DNA of 64,000 bases from Pseudomonas putida. GTDB taxonomy: Bacteria; Pseudomonadota; Gammaproteobacteria; Pseudomonadales; Pseudomonadaceae. Of the stretch, positions 49,266 through 58,344 are shown piece after piece. Location: positions 4,278,001 through 4,342,000 of the forward strand of contig NZ_CP026115.2 of NCBI RefSeq assembly GCF_009883635.2, written 5' to 3'. The number at the start of each line of letters is the position of its first letter. Position 1 is the first letter of the stretch. Made by a program: the position numbers and the translations under genes. The notes under the pieces were generated by a model. It ran no database searches, was not told the DNA's origin, and was given only the letters and a program-made list of their open reading frames with translations.

Positions 49266-50236
49266 TGCTCGATCCGGCGCGCAGTTTCGACATCATCGGC
49301 GACGTGCACGGCTGTGCACTGACCCTCGAACGCCTGCTTGACGCCCTCGGCTACAAACGTGTCGGCGGCGTCTGGCATCACCCTCGGCGCCAAGCCCTGT
49401 TCCTTGGCGACATCGTCGACCGTGGCCCGCGCATCCGCGAGGCGCTGCACATCGTGCATGACATGGTCGAGGCCGGCCAGGCGTTCTGCATCATGGGCAA
49501 CCACGAGTACAACGCCCTGGGCTGGGTGACACCGGCACTGCCCGGCAGCGGCAAGTCGTTCGTGCGCGAACACACCCCGCGCCATGCTCGGCTGATCGAC
49601 GAAACCTTGACCCAGTTCGCCCACCATCCCGGCGATTGGCACGACTTCGTGCAGTGGTTCTACGACATGCCACTGTTCGTCGACGCCGGGCGCTTCCGCC
49701 TGGTGCATGCCTGCTGGGACCCGCGGCTGATCGAGCCGCTGCGCCAGCAGTACCCGGGCGGGCGCATCGACGAGCACTTCATCCAGGCGTCGGCGGTGTC
49801 CGGCAGCTTTGCCGCCACCGTGTGCAACCGCCTGCTGCGCGGCACCGACATGCGCCTGCCGGACGGCCTGACCCTGACCGGTGGCGACGGCCTGACCCGC
49901 GCCTTCTTCCGTACCAAGTTCTGGGAAGAAGACCCGCAGACCTACGGCGACATCGTCTTCCAGCCTGATGCGCTGCCCGACGACGTTGCCCGCACGCCAC
50001 TGAGCCATACCGAAAAGAATGCCCTGCTGCGCTACGCCGAGGACGAACCGTTGCTGTTCGTCGGCCACTACTGGCGCAGCGGCCGCCCGGCGCCGATCCG
50101 CGCCAACCTGGCCTGCCTGGACTACAGCGCGGTGCTGTACGGCAAGCTGGCGGCCTACCGGCTGGATGATGAAACCCGCATCGACCCGCACAAGTTCGTC
50201 TGGGTCGACGTCGAACGCCCGCAGGCCAACCAATGA
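49265..50236 (+). CDS. Calcineurin-like metallophosphoesterase
   Basis: A 323-residue phosphoesterase with GDVHG, GDIVDRG and GNHE metal-binding motifs in the expected order. Related to PrpE/ApaH-type diadenosine polyphosphate and Ser/Thr phosphatases; the substrate is unknown. It is tightly packed between nadK and glpG with four-base or shorter overlaps, so probably one transcript. Confidence 0.92.
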   Translation: MLDPARSFDIIGDVHGCALTLERLLDALGYKRVGGVWHHPRRQALFLGDIVDRGPRIREALHIVHDMVEAGQAFCIMGNHEYNALGWVTPALPGSGKSFVREHTPRHARLIDETLTQFAHHPGDWHDFVQWFYDMPLFVDAGRFRLVHACWDPRLIEPLRQQYPGGRIDEHFIQASAVSGSFAATVCNRLLRGTDMRLPDGLTLTGGDGLTRAFFRTKFWEEDPQTYGDIVFQPDALPDDVARTPLSHTEKNALLRYAEDEPLLFVGHYWRSGRPAPIRANLACLDYSAVLYGKLAAYRLDDETRIDPHKFVWVDVERPQANQ

Positions 50237-51099
50237 AAATCATCGAAGTGATGCGCCTGCCGCTGTCGGTCGACCTCAGCGGCTTCGTCCACCTGCTGCA
50301 GCGCCTTCAGGTACCGCACCGGGTCAGCGAGGAGGGCGAGGAGCAAGTGCTCTGGGCCCCCGACAGCCTGGTGGCCGACGTGCGCGAGCTGTACCAGCGC
50401 TTCCCCGACGGTAACGCCGATGTAGGAGCGGATTTATCCGCGATGGCCCCCACACAGCCTTCTTTGGCCGCCCAAGCCAAAGCCTGCAAGGTCACCGCCA
50501 CTATCCTTGTCCTGTGCCTGATCGTCGCCGGCCTCACCAGCCTGGGCGACAACCTCAACGCCATCAGCTGGTTCACCTTCCTCGACTTCCGCGTCCAGGG
50601 TGAATACCTGCATTTCACCCCGCTGGCCCAGGGCCTCGCCGAAGGCCAGTGGTGGCGCCTGGTCTCTCCCATGCTGTTGCACTTTGGCGTGCTGCACCTG
50701 GCGATGAACGGCCTGTGGTACTGGGAGCTGGGCAAACGCATCGAACTGCGCCAGGGCCCCTGGCTGCTGCTGGGCCTGACCCTGCTGTTCAGCCTGGTGT
50801 CCAACCTGGCCCAGCACTACACCAGTGGCCCGAGCCTGTTCGGCGGCCTGTCCGGCGTGCTCTACGGCCTGCTCGGCCACGTCTGGCTATATCAGTGGCT
50901 GGCGCCCAACCCTCACTTCAACCTGCCCAAGGGCGTGCTGGTGATGATGCTGATCTGGCTGGTGATCTGCCTGACCGGCGTGGTCGGCCAGCTCGGCTTC
51001 GGCCAGATCGCCAACGCCGCCCATGTCGGCGGCCTGCTCATCGGATGCCTGACCGGGCTCTTGGGTGGGGCGCTGGCCCGGCGTAAACTGTCGGCTTGA
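50233..51099 (+). CDS. glpG: Rhomboid intramembrane serine protease GlpG
   Basis: A 288-residue protease that cuts membrane helices. The cytoplasmic N-domain is followed by six-helix rhomboid: HFGVLHLAMNGLWYWELG, catalytic Ser in GGLSGVLYG and catalytic His in AHVGG. Overlaps the phosphoesterase stop by four bases (ATGA). The linker between N-domain and first helix is encoded partly by a REP sequence (see that entry). Confidence 0.93.
   Translation: MKIIEVMRLPLSVDLSGFVHLLQRLQVPHRVSEEGEEQVLWAPDSLVADVRELYQRFPDGNADVGADLSAMAPTQPSLAAQAKACKVTATILVLCLIVAGLTSLGDNLNAISWFTFLDFRVQGEYLHFTPLAQGLAEGQWWRLVSPMLLHFGVLHLAMNGLWYWELGKRIELRQGPWLLLGLTLLFSLVSNLAQHYTSGPSLFGGLSGVLYGLLGHVWLYQWLAPNPHFNLPKGVLVMMLIWLVICLTGVVGQLGFGQIANAAHVGGLLIGCLTGLLGGALARRKLSA
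50420..50448 (+). repeat. REP element inside the glpG frame
   Basis: TGTAGGAGCGGATTTATCCG plus CGATGGCC matches the P. putida REP palindrome. Its length fits the reading frame and it codes for VGADLSAMA in the linker of GlpG between the N-domain and the first membrane helix. An internal REP in a coding sequence is uncommon. Confidence 0.75.
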
Positions 51100-51112
51100 A
51101 TCAGGAGACACT

Positions 51113-51373
51113 ATGTCCACTTTCGCGCAAATGATCGAAAACATTACCCCGGAAATCTACGAGAGCCTGAAACTGGCCGTGGAAATCGGCAAATGGTCGG
51201 ACGGGCGCAAGCTCACCGCCGAGCAGAAAGAGTTGTCGCTGCAGGCGGTGATCGCCTGGGAGATGAAGAACCTGCCCGAAGAGCAGCGCACCGGTTACAT
51301 GGGCCCGCAGGAATGCGCGTCGAAGTCGGCACCCATCGCCAACATTCTGTTCAAGTCGGACTCGGTACATTGA
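51113..51373 (+). CDS. yeaC: YeaC family (DUF1315) protein
   Basis: A small cytoplasmic protein of 86 residues; the sequence FAQMIENITPEIYESLKLAV and the Gly/Pro-rich GYMGPQE region fit YeaC. ATG 51113 with CAGGAG upstream. Function unknown. Its end overlaps the DUF2797 frame. Confidence 0.88.
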   Translation: MSTFAQMIENITPEIYESLKLAVEIGKWSDGRKLTAEQKELSLQAVIAWEMKNLPEEQRTGYMGPQECASKSAPIANILFKSDSVH

Positions 51374-52200
51374 TCGAACTCGCTCGTGGCTCGTTGAGCA
51401 AGATGGCGGTCAGCCTGCAGGCACCCCTGGTGCAATACAGCTTCCGCCTGGATGACACCCAGGTGCCGGTCAATCCGCTGATCGGCCAGCGCCTGCGCCT
51501 GGAGTACCTCGGCGCCATTCACTGCAGCCATTGCGGCAAGCGCACCAAGACCAGCTTCAGCCAGGGTTATTGCTACCCGTGCATGACCAAGCTGGCCCAG
51601 TGTGACGTGTGCATCATGGCCCCGGAAAAATGCCACTACGACGCCGGCACCTGCCGCGAGCCGTCGTGGGGTGAACAGTTCTGCATGACCGACCATGTGG
51701 TGTACCTGGCCAACTCGTCGGGGATCAAGGTCGGCATCACCCGTGCCACCCAACTGCCCACCCGCTGGCTCGACCAGGGCGCCAGCCAGGCGCTGCCGAT
51801 CATGCGCGTGGCCACCCGCCAGCAATCGGGCCTGGTCGAAGACATCCTGCGTAGCCAGGTGCCGGACCGCACCAACTGGCGCACGCTGCTCAAGGGCGAC
51901 GCCGAGGTGCTCGACCTGCCGGCCATCCGCGATCAGATCTTCGACGCCTGCGCCGACGGCCTGCGCGAGCTGCAGGGCCGCTTCGGCCTGCAGGCGATCC
52001 AGCCTTTGCCTGACGCCGAAGTGGTGGAAATGCGCTACCCGGTCGAGGCCTACCCGAAAAAGATCGTCAGCTTCAACCTCGACAAGGACCCGGTGGCCGA
52101 AGGCACGCTGCTGGGCATCAAGGGCCAGTACCTGATCTTCGACACCGGCGTGATCAATATTCGCAAGTACACGGCCTACCAGTTGGCCGTGCTCCAGTAA
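51370..52200 (+). CDS. DUF2797 zinc-ribbon protein, GIY-YIG-like
   Basis: A 276-residue DUF2797 protein. Cys clusters CSHCG, CYPC and CDVC form a probable zinc ribbon near residues 50-80. The following VVYLANSSGIKVGITRATQ plus Arg and a later Glu resembles the GIY-YIG nuclease core; this is an inference. The TTG at 51370 overlaps the yeaC stop and fits family N-termini (IELARGSLSKM); ATG 51403 is the alternative. Linked to yeaC, pepN. Confidence 0.78.
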   Translation: MIELARGSLSKMAVSLQAPLVQYSFRLDDTQVPVNPLIGQRLRLEYLGAIHCSHCGKRTKTSFSQGYCYPCMTKLAQCDVCIMAPEKCHYDAGTCREPSWGEQFCMTDHVVYLANSSGIKVGITRATQLPTRWLDQGASQALPIMRVATRQQSGLVEDILRSQVPDRTNWRTLLKGDAEVLDLPAIRDQIFDACADGLRELQGRFGLQAIQPLPDAEVVEMRYPVEAYPKKIVSFNLDKDPVAEGTLLGIKGQYLIFDTGVINIRKYTAYQLAVLQ

Positions 52201-52213
52201 AAAGGACCTGCAC

Positions 52214-54871
52214 ATGCGTACCGAACAACCGCAAGTGATCTACCTCAAGGATTACCAGGCGCCCGAGTACCTGATCGACGAGACGCACCTGACCTTCGAG
52301 CTGTTCGAGGACCACACCCTGGTCCACGCGCAACTGGTCATGCGCCGCAACCCGGCACGCGGTGCCGGCCTGCCGCCACTGGAACTGGACGGCCAGCAGC
52401 TGGAGCTGCTGCGCGCCTCGCTGGACGATGTCGAACTGCAGGCGAGCGACTACCAGCTCGAAGCCGACAGCCTGACGGTCCATCCCAAGGCTGAACGCTT
52501 CACCCTCGACACCAGCGTAAAGATCCACCCGGAGAGCAACACCGCGCTGGAAGGCCTGTACAAATCCGGCAAGATGTTCTGCACGCAGTGCGAGGCCGAG
52601 GGCTTCCGCAAGATCACCTACTACCTCGACCGCCCGGACGTGATGAGCACCTTCACCACCACGGTGATCGCCGAGCAGCATCGCTACCCGGTGCTGCTCA
52701 GCAACGGTAACCCGATCGGCAGCGGGCCGGTAGAAGACGGCCGCCACTGGGCGACCTGGGAAGACCCGTTCATGAAGCCGGCCTACCTGTTCGCGCTGGT
52801 GGCCGGTGACCTGTGGTGCGTCGAAGACAGTTTCGTACGCCAGTCCGGCCGCGACGTGACCCTGCGCATCTATGTCGAGCCCGAGAACATCGACAAGTGC
52901 GACCACGCCATGGTCAGCCTGAAGAAGTCCATGCGCTGGGACGAAGAAGTGTACGGCCGCGAGTACGACCTGGACATCTTCATGATCGTCGCCGTCAACG
53001 ACTTCAACATGGGGGCCATGGAAAACAAGGGCCTGAACATCTTCAACTCGAGTTGCGTGCTGGCCCGCGCCGAAACCGCCACTGATGCCGCCCACCAGCG
53101 CGTCGAGGGTGTGGTCGCCCACGAGTACTTCCACAACTGGTCGGGCAACCGCGTGACCTGCCGCGACTGGTTCCAGCTGTCGCTCAAGGAAGGCTTCACG
53201 GTGTTCCGCGATGCCGAGTTCAGCGCCGACATGAACTCGCGCACGGTCAAGCGCATCGAGGACGTGGCCTACCTGCGCACCCACCAGTTCGCCGAAGACG
53301 CTGGCCCCATGGCCCACCCGGTGCGCCCGGACAGCTTCATCGAGATCTCCAACTTCTACACCCTGACCGTGTACGAGAAGGGGGCCGAAGTGGTGCGCAT
53401 GGTTCGCACCCTGCTGGGCGCCGATGGCTTCCGCAAGGGCAGCGACCTGTACTTCGAACGCCACGATGGTCAGGCGGTGACCACCGACGATTTCATCAAG
53501 GCCATGGAAGATGCCAACGGCGTCGACCTCACCCAGTTCAAACGCTGGTACAGCCAGGCCGGCACCCCGCGCCTGGACGTCAGCGAAGCCTATGACGCGG
53601 CTGCGCAGACCTACAGCCTGACCTTCCGCCAGAGCTGCCCGCAGACTCCGGAAAAGGCCGAGAAGCTGCCGTTCGTGATCCCGGTCGAACTGGGCCTGCT
53701 CGATGCCGAAGGCAACGACCTGCCGCTGCAACTGGCTGGCGAAGCTGCTGCCACGGGCAACAGCCGCGTGCTGTCGGTGACAGAAGCCGAGCAGACCTTC
53801 ACCTTCCAGGGCATCGCGGCCAAACCGCTGCCGTCGCTGTTGCGCGGTTTCAGCGCCCCGGTCAAGCTGAGCTTCCCGTACGACCGTGACCAGCTGATGT
53901 TCCTCATGCAGCACGACAGCGACGGCTTCAACCGCTGGGAAGCGGGCCAGCAGCTGTCGGTGCAGGTGCTGCAGGAGCTGATCGGCCAGCATCAGCGCGG
54001 CGAAGCGCTGAAACTCGACCAGCGCCTGATCACCGCGCTCGGTACCGTGCTGGGCAATGAGTCGCTGGACGCCGCGATGGTCGCCGAGATGCTCTCGCTG
54101 CCAGGTGAAGCCTACCTGACCGAGATCAGCCAGGTGGCCGATGTCGACGCCATCCACGCCGCCCGCGAGTTCGCCCGCCAGCAGATCGCCGAGCAGCTGT
54201 TCGACGCGCTGTGGGCGCGCTACCAGGCCAACCGCGAGGTTTCGCGCAACACCCCCTACGTCGCCGCTGCCGAACATTTCGCCCGCCGCAGCCTGCAGAA
54301 CATCGCTCTGTCGTACCTGATGCAGAGCGGCAAGCCGCAGGTGCTGGAAGCGACCCTGGAGCAGTTCGACAAGTGCGACAACATGACCGAGCGCCTGACC
54401 GCACTGGCCGTGCTGGTCAACTCGCCGTTCGAGGCCGAGCGTGCCAAGGCCCTGGAGACCTTCGCCGAGCACTTCAAGGACAACCCGCTGGTCATGGACC
54501 AGTGGTTCAGCGTGCAGGCAGCCAGCACGCTGCCGGGCGGGCTGGCGCGGGTCAAGGCGCTGATGCAGCACCCGGCGTTCACCTTGAAGAACCCGAACAA
54601 GGTGCGGGCGCTGATCGGGGCCTTTGCCGGGCAAAACCTGGTCAACTTCCATGCGGCCGATGGTTCGGGCTATCGCTTCCTGGCGGACCTGGTGATCGAG
54701 CTGAATGCGTTGAACCCGCAGATCGCTTCACGCCAACTGGCACCGCTGACTCGCTGGCGCAAGTATGACGATGCGCGGCAAGTGCTGATGAAGGGTGAGC
54801 TGGAGCGGATTCTCGCGTCCGGTGCGTTGTCCAGCGATGTGTATGAAGTGGTGAGCAAGAGCCTGGCTTAA
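52214..54871 (+). CDS. pepN: Aminopeptidase N
   Basis: Zinc M1 aminopeptidase, 885 residues, full length. The MGAMENKGLNIF exopeptidase motif is at about residue 265 and VAHEYFHNW, with the downstream zinc Glu in LKEGFTVFRD, at about 300. The C-terminal helical domain is complete. The 3' part is repeated, shortened, at 63009-63395, so this gene marks the left edge of the island. Confidence 0.98.
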   Translation: MRTEQPQVIYLKDYQAPEYLIDETHLTFELFEDHTLVHAQLVMRRNPARGAGLPPLELDGQQLELLRASLDDVELQASDYQLEADSLTVHPKAERFTLDTSVKIHPESNTALEGLYKSGKMFCTQCEAEGFRKITYYLDRPDVMSTFTTTVIAEQHRYPVLLSNGNPIGSGPVEDGRHWATWEDPFMKPAYLFALVAGDLWCVEDSFVRQSGRDVTLRIYVEPENIDKCDHAMVSLKKSMRWDEEVYGREYDLDIFMIVAVNDFNMGAMENKGLNIFNSSCVLARAETATDAAHQRVEGVVAHEYFHNWSGNRVTCRDWFQLSLKEGFTVFRDAEFSADMNSRTVKRIEDVAYLRTHQFAEDAGPMAHPVRPDSFIEISNFYTLTVYEKGAEVVRMVRTLLGADGFRKGSDLYFERHDGQAVTTDDFIKAMEDANGVDLTQFKRWYSQAGTPRLDVSEAYDAAAQTYSLTFRQSCPQTPEKAEKLPFVIPVELGLLDAEGNDLPLQLAGEAAATGNSRVLSVTEAEQTFTFQGIAAKPLPSLLRGFSAPVKLSFPYDRDQLMFLMQHDSDGFNRWEAGQQLSVQVLQELIGQHQRGEALKLDQRLITALGTVLGNESLDAAMVAEMLSLPGEAYLTEISQVADVDAIHAAREFARQQIAEQLFDALWARYQANREVSRNTPYVAAAEHFARRSLQNIALSYLMQSGKPQVLEATLEQFDKCDNMTERLTALAVLVNSPFEAERAKALETFAEHFKDNPLVMDQWFSVQAASTLPGGLARVKALMQHPAFTLKNPNKVRALIGAFAGQNLVNFHAADGSGYRFLADLVIELNALNPQIASRQLAPLTRWRKYDDARQVLMKGELERILASGALSSDVYEVVSKSLA

Positions 54872-54879
54872 GGGCCAAG

Positions 54880-54913
54880 GGGGTTGCTTTGCAGCCCCAA
54901 ATTTTTGGTTTTT
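54880..54913 (+). terminator. Terminator after pepN
   Basis: Stem GGGGTTGC / GCAGCCCC with loop TTT, then AAATTTTTGGTTTTT. The partial pepN copy at 63.4 kb does not carry it. Confidence 0.75.
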
Positions 54914-54953
54914 CACAGAGTTCGGGCAAAGACAAAAACAGGTATGACTCATC

Positions 54954-54990
54954 CACATAGGTTACAAATCTGTTCACTCACATAGGTAAC
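54954..54990. repeat. Direct repeats near IS481 left end
   Basis: CACATAGGTTAC (54954) and CACATAGGTAAC (54979) are 25 bases apart, just upstream of the broken IS481-type transposase. They may be its left terminal binding sites; the outer edge of the element cannot be fixed because the right end is lost. Confidence 0.5.
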
Positions 54991-55029
54991 AGTTTTTAAC
55001 TGGCAGGGTCGGTTTTCGAGGATCTGACC

Positions 55030-55243
55030 ATGCCTTGGCGAGAGCTAACACCTATGGGTCTGAAATTGCTTTTCATCGCGGACTACCTCAAGGGGCCGCC
55101 CAGCTTCAGTGCCCTGTGCCAGGCTTACGAAATCAGTCGGAAGACCGGCTACAAGTGGATTGAGCGCTATGAGAAGGAAGGCCCTGCAGGGCTTGAAGAG
55201 CACAGCCGCCGCCGATTGACCCAAGACGGAAGCATCCCGCATG
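55030..55243 (+). pseudogene. IS481-type transposase, 5' part, interrupted by IS66
   Basis: N-terminal helix-turn-helix of an IS481-type DDE transposase: FSALCQAYEISRKTGYKWIERYEKEG, GPAGLEEHSRRR. The frame is interrupted after GSIPH at the IS66 insertion and resumes in the same frame at 57635. As a unit it is a pseudogene. Confidence 0.85.
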
Positions 55244-55343
55244 GTAAGCGTCCGGTGAACTCACCTTCCGAACTCCGGCTTTAAGGGCGATGGTGTCCGC
55301 GTATTTTTAAGCGGACGCGATCGCCCTTATCGCCAGGATTTCC

Positions 55344-55664
55344 ATGCGCCAACGAAGCTCTTATCCGAAACCGTTCAAAGCCCAGGTCGTTCAGGAATGC
55401 CTGCAACCTGGCGCATCCATTTCCAGTGTCGCCATCAGCCACGGCATCAATGCCAACGTCATCCGCAAATGGATGCCGCTCTATCGAGATCAGCCCGCAG
55501 CGACTTCACTCCCAGCATTCGTCCCGCTTAAAGCCGCACCTAAACGGCCAGTCGAAGCGTCAGTGATCATCGAGCTGCCCATGGCCGGGCAAGTGATCAC
55601 GGTGAAATGGCCTACCTCAGATCCTGAGGGCTGCGCGCAATTTATCCGGGCTGTCGCTCAATGA
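55344..55664 (+). CDS. tnpA: IS66 TnpA (IS66 Orf1)
   Basis: A 106-residue helix-turn-helix protein of IS66 type: KPFKAQVVQECLQPGASISS, GINANVIRKWMPLYR. It ends four bases inside tnpB (ATGA). Needed with TnpB for IS66 transposition. Confidence 0.92.
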   Translation: MRQRSSYPKPFKAQVVQECLQPGASISSVAISHGINANVIRKWMPLYRDQPAATSLPAFVPLKAAPKRPVEASVIIELPMAGQVITVKWPTSDPEGCAQFIRAVAQ

Positions 55665-55996
55665 TCCGCATCGATGCGATCTGGCTGGCCACCGAGCCGA
55701 TGGACATGCGCGCCGGTACCGAAACCGCATTAGCTCGAGTGATCGCGGTGTTTGGTGCGGCGAAGCCGCACTGCGCTTATCTGTTTGCCAATCGCCGGGC
55801 TAACCGAATGAAAGTACTGGTGCACGACGGCGTGGGCGTCTGGCTTGCCGCACGGCGCCTGAATCAAGGCAAGTTTCACTGGCCCGGCATTCGCCATGGC
55901 TGTGAGGTCGAACTCGACAGCGAGCAACTCCAGGCGTTGGTACTGGGTTTGCCGTGGCAGCGAGTCGGCGCGGGTGGCGTGATCAGCATGCTGTAA
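55661..55996 (+). CDS. tnpB: IS66 TnpB (IS66 Orf2)
   Basis: A 111-residue IS66 accessory protein. EPMDMRAGTETALARVIAVF and FANRRANRMKVLVHDGVGVW are the family's hallmark segments. Start overlaps tnpA. Confidence 0.94.
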   Translation: MIRIDAIWLATEPMDMRAGTETALARVIAVFGAAKPHCAYLFANRRANRMKVLVHDGVGVWLAARRLNQGKFHWPGIRHGCEVELDSEQLQALVLGLPWQRVGAGGVISML

Positions 55997-56059
55997 TCGC
56001 CGGCCATTTGACCGGTCTGCTTGTCGTCGCATCGCGCCTGGTCTGGCACAATCGGCGGC

Positions 56060-57595
56060 ATGACTTTCTCGCCCAATCTCGACCAGATGACCCCGGAACA
56101 GCTTCGTGCCTTGGCGGCACAGGCGTTGCAGTTGCAGTCTCAGGTCGAGGCGATGAGCAAAAAGATCCAGAACGATGAAATCCTCATCGAGCAGTTCAAG
56201 TTCGAAATCGCCCTGCTCAAACGCCACAAGTTTGCCAAGCGCAGCGAGCAGATCAGCCCGGCGCAAGGCAGCTTGCTGGACGACCTGCTCGATACAGACC
56301 TTGAAGCTATCGAGGCCGAGCTGAAACAGCTTCTTCCCGCTTCGTCACAGGCCGAGCCACGGCAATCGCCCAAACGTGCACCATTGCCGCCGCAGTTTCC
56401 GCGTACCGTGATTCGTCACGAACCCGAAAACACCCAATGCGCCTGTGGCTGCCAACTTCAACGCATCGGCGAAGACGTCAGCGAGAAGCTGGATTACACG
56501 CCAGGGGTATTCACGGTCGAGCAACATGTGCGTGGCAAATGGGCCTGCCGTCAGTGCGAAACACTGATCCAGGCGCCGGTGCCGGCGCAGGTTATCGACA
56601 AAGGTGTCCCGACCGCAGGCTTGCTGGCCCATGTGATGGTGGCCAAGTTTGCCGATCACTTGCCGCTGTACCGGCAGGAGAAAATCTTTGGCCGCGCCGG
56701 GCTGGCGATTGCTCGCTCGACCTTGGCCCAGTGGGTCGGACAAACCGGTGTGCGACTCCAGCCACTGGTCGATGCACTACGTGAAGCGGTGCTGAACCAG
56801 GGCGTGATTCACGCTGATGAAACACCGGTGCAAATGCTTGCGCCGGGCGAGAAGAAAACCCACCGGGCCTATGTCTGGGCCTACAGCACGACGCCGTTTT
56901 CGGCGCTCAACGCGGTGGTTTATGACTTCAGCCCAAGCCGTGCTGGCGAACATGCGCGCAACTTCCTGGGCGACTGGAACGGTAAGTTGGTCTGCGATGA
57001 CTTCGCTGGCTACAAAGCCGGTTTTGAGCAAGGCATCACTGAAATCGGCTGCATGGCCCACGCCCGTCGCAAGTTCTTTGATCTGCACGTAGCGAATAAA
57101 AGCCAGCTGGCTGAACAGGCCCTGCACTCGATCAGCGGTTTGTACGAGGTCGAACGCCAAGCGCGGGACATGAGTGATGAAGATCGTTGGCGAATACGTC
57201 AGGAAATGGCGGTGCCAATCCTCAAAACACTGCATGACTGGATGCTGGCCCAGCGCGACTTGGTGCCCAACGGATCAGCCACGGCCAAAGCCCTCGATTA
57301 CAGCCTGAAACGCTGGGTAGCGCTGACGCGCTACCTGGACGATGGGGCTGTGCCCATCGACAACAACCAGGTCGAGAACCAGATACGGCCATGGGCACTC
57401 GGGCGCTCGAACTGGTTGTTTGCCGGGTCGCTGCGCAGCGGCAAGCGCGCGGCGGCGATCATGAGTTTGATCCAGTCGGCACGCATGAATGGGCATGATC
57501 CGTATGCCTATCTCAAGGATGTGCTGACGCGGCTGCCGACCCAACGGGCCAGTGAGATCGGGCAGTTGCTGCCGCATCAGTGGATGCCGGCCTGA
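56060..57595 (+). CDS. tnpC: IS66 TnpC transposase
   Basis: A 511-residue DDE transposase. Order: N-terminal coiled coil (QLQSQVEAMSKKIQNDEILI), zinc-finger domain (CACGCQLQRI), catalytic core with HADETPVQML, CDDFAGYK and the Glu in NNQVENQIRPWALGR, and the IS66 C-terminal helix. ATG 56060 is taken as start; a TTG 39 bases earlier is possible. No frameshift or stop seen, so it may be active. Confidence 0.93.
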   Translation: MTFSPNLDQMTPEQLRALAAQALQLQSQVEAMSKKIQNDEILIEQFKFEIALLKRHKFAKRSEQISPAQGSLLDDLLDTDLEAIEAELKQLLPASSQAEPRQSPKRAPLPPQFPRTVIRHEPENTQCACGCQLQRIGEDVSEKLDYTPGVFTVEQHVRGKWACRQCETLIQAPVPAQVIDKGVPTAGLLAHVMVAKFADHLPLYRQEKIFGRAGLAIARSTLAQWVGQTGVRLQPLVDALREAVLNQGVIHADETPVQMLAPGEKKTHRAYVWAYSTTPFSALNAVVYDFSPSRAGEHARNFLGDWNGKLVCDDFAGYKAGFEQGITEIGCMAHARRKFFDLHVANKSQLAEQALHSISGLYEVERQARDMSDEDRWRIRQEMAVPILKTLHDWMLAQRDLVPNGSATAKALDYSLKRWVALTRYLDDGAVPIDNNQVENQIRPWALGRSNWLFAGSLRSGKRAAAIMSLIQSARMNGHDPYAYLKDVLTRLPTQRASEIGQLLPHQWMPA

Positions 57596-57634
57596 CTTAC
57601 GCAAGGTGAGTTTGCCGGACGCTTACCCCGCATG

Positions 57635-58110
57635 CGGTCCGTGAGGCAATCATTGAGCTGCGTGGCCGAGGAGAAACAGAGCGTGGGCCCAAGTAAAATC
57701 AGGCCGCCTTGCAGGAGCGTTTTCCAGATCAGGTGCCTCCGTCGAAGACGACGATCTACAACATCCTGAAGCAAGCAGCGCTCGTAAAACCACGCCGTTT
57801 ACGCCAGCGCGTGGCGGTCTATCCCAAACCCCTGGAGAAGGCAGAGACACCCAATCAGCTTTTTAGCGCCGACTACAAAGGGCAGTATCTGACGGGTGCC
57901 GGCGTGTGGTGCTACCCACTTACGATCATGGATCATGCCAGCCGCTTCTTGCTCGCGTGCCACAGCATGGCTAACACCAACTTTCAGGAAACCCAGGCGG
58001 TGTTTACCAAGGTGCTCCGGGAAAACGGCTTACCTGAGCGTATTCGAACCGACAATGGCATACCGTTTGCCAGCAAAGGTCGTGCAGGCCTGTCCCAGTT
58101 ATCTATCTGA
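57635..58110 (+). pseudogene. IS481-type transposase, 3' part, broken
   Basis: Continuation of the transposase interrupted at 55243. An in-frame TAA at 57694 breaks it again. After that the DDE core is visible (SADYKGQYLTGAGVWCYPLT, RIRTDNGIPFAS), but the sequence stops after LSQLS, before the last catalytic Glu. The 3' third and right terminal repeat are missing; the break joins directly to the dioxygenase fragment. Confidence 0.82.
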
Positions 58111-58344
58111 AGAGAACATGGCAGCCCCTTCTACCTGGAACGACCGCAGCAAGACGCAGCCATGTTGCGCCAGCAACTGCCTGGTCTGTTCCAGGCGTTC
58201 GTCGCGTAGATCATCCAGTGAAACACCTGAAACACGAGGCTTAATGGTGCAAGGGGAGGCGTGTGGATCGGTGCTGAACGAAACCAGCGTCTGAAGTGCA
58301 TCGACAGACGAAATTCCGTTTCTTTGTCGGCGGATGGTGCTCAT
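58099..58344 (-). pseudogene. TauD/TfdA-like dioxygenase, N-terminal fragment
   Basis: An 81-codon frame whose end, LAQHGCVLLRSFQVEGAAMF, resembles the N-terminal beta-strand region of TauD/TfdA iron(II)/2-oxoglutarate dioxygenases (typical HGxVLLRGF). The HxD...H metal site would lie downstream and is lost where the IS481 remnant begins. The ATG overlaps the stop of the upstream exporter as ATGA, so the two genes were once coupled. Family placement rests on a short motif. Confidence 0.6.

Larger units (their letters stand above)
55244..57626 (+). mobile_element. IS66-family insertion sequence (complete, 2383 bp)
   Basis: Left terminal repeat begins GTAAGCGTCCGGTGAACTCA; the complement of the right end reads GTAAGCGTCCGGCAAACTCA, so the imperfect repeats agree over about 23 of 25 bases. 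The host octamer CCCGCATG stands on both sides (55236-55243 and 57627-57634), the 8-base target duplication usual for IS66. It contains tnpA, tnpB and tnpC. The copy looks intact and its target is the IS481 transposase gene. Confidence 0.95.

Noticed and set aside
52154..54652. 832-codon minus-strand frame opposite pepN
   Set aside because: Shadow of pepN.
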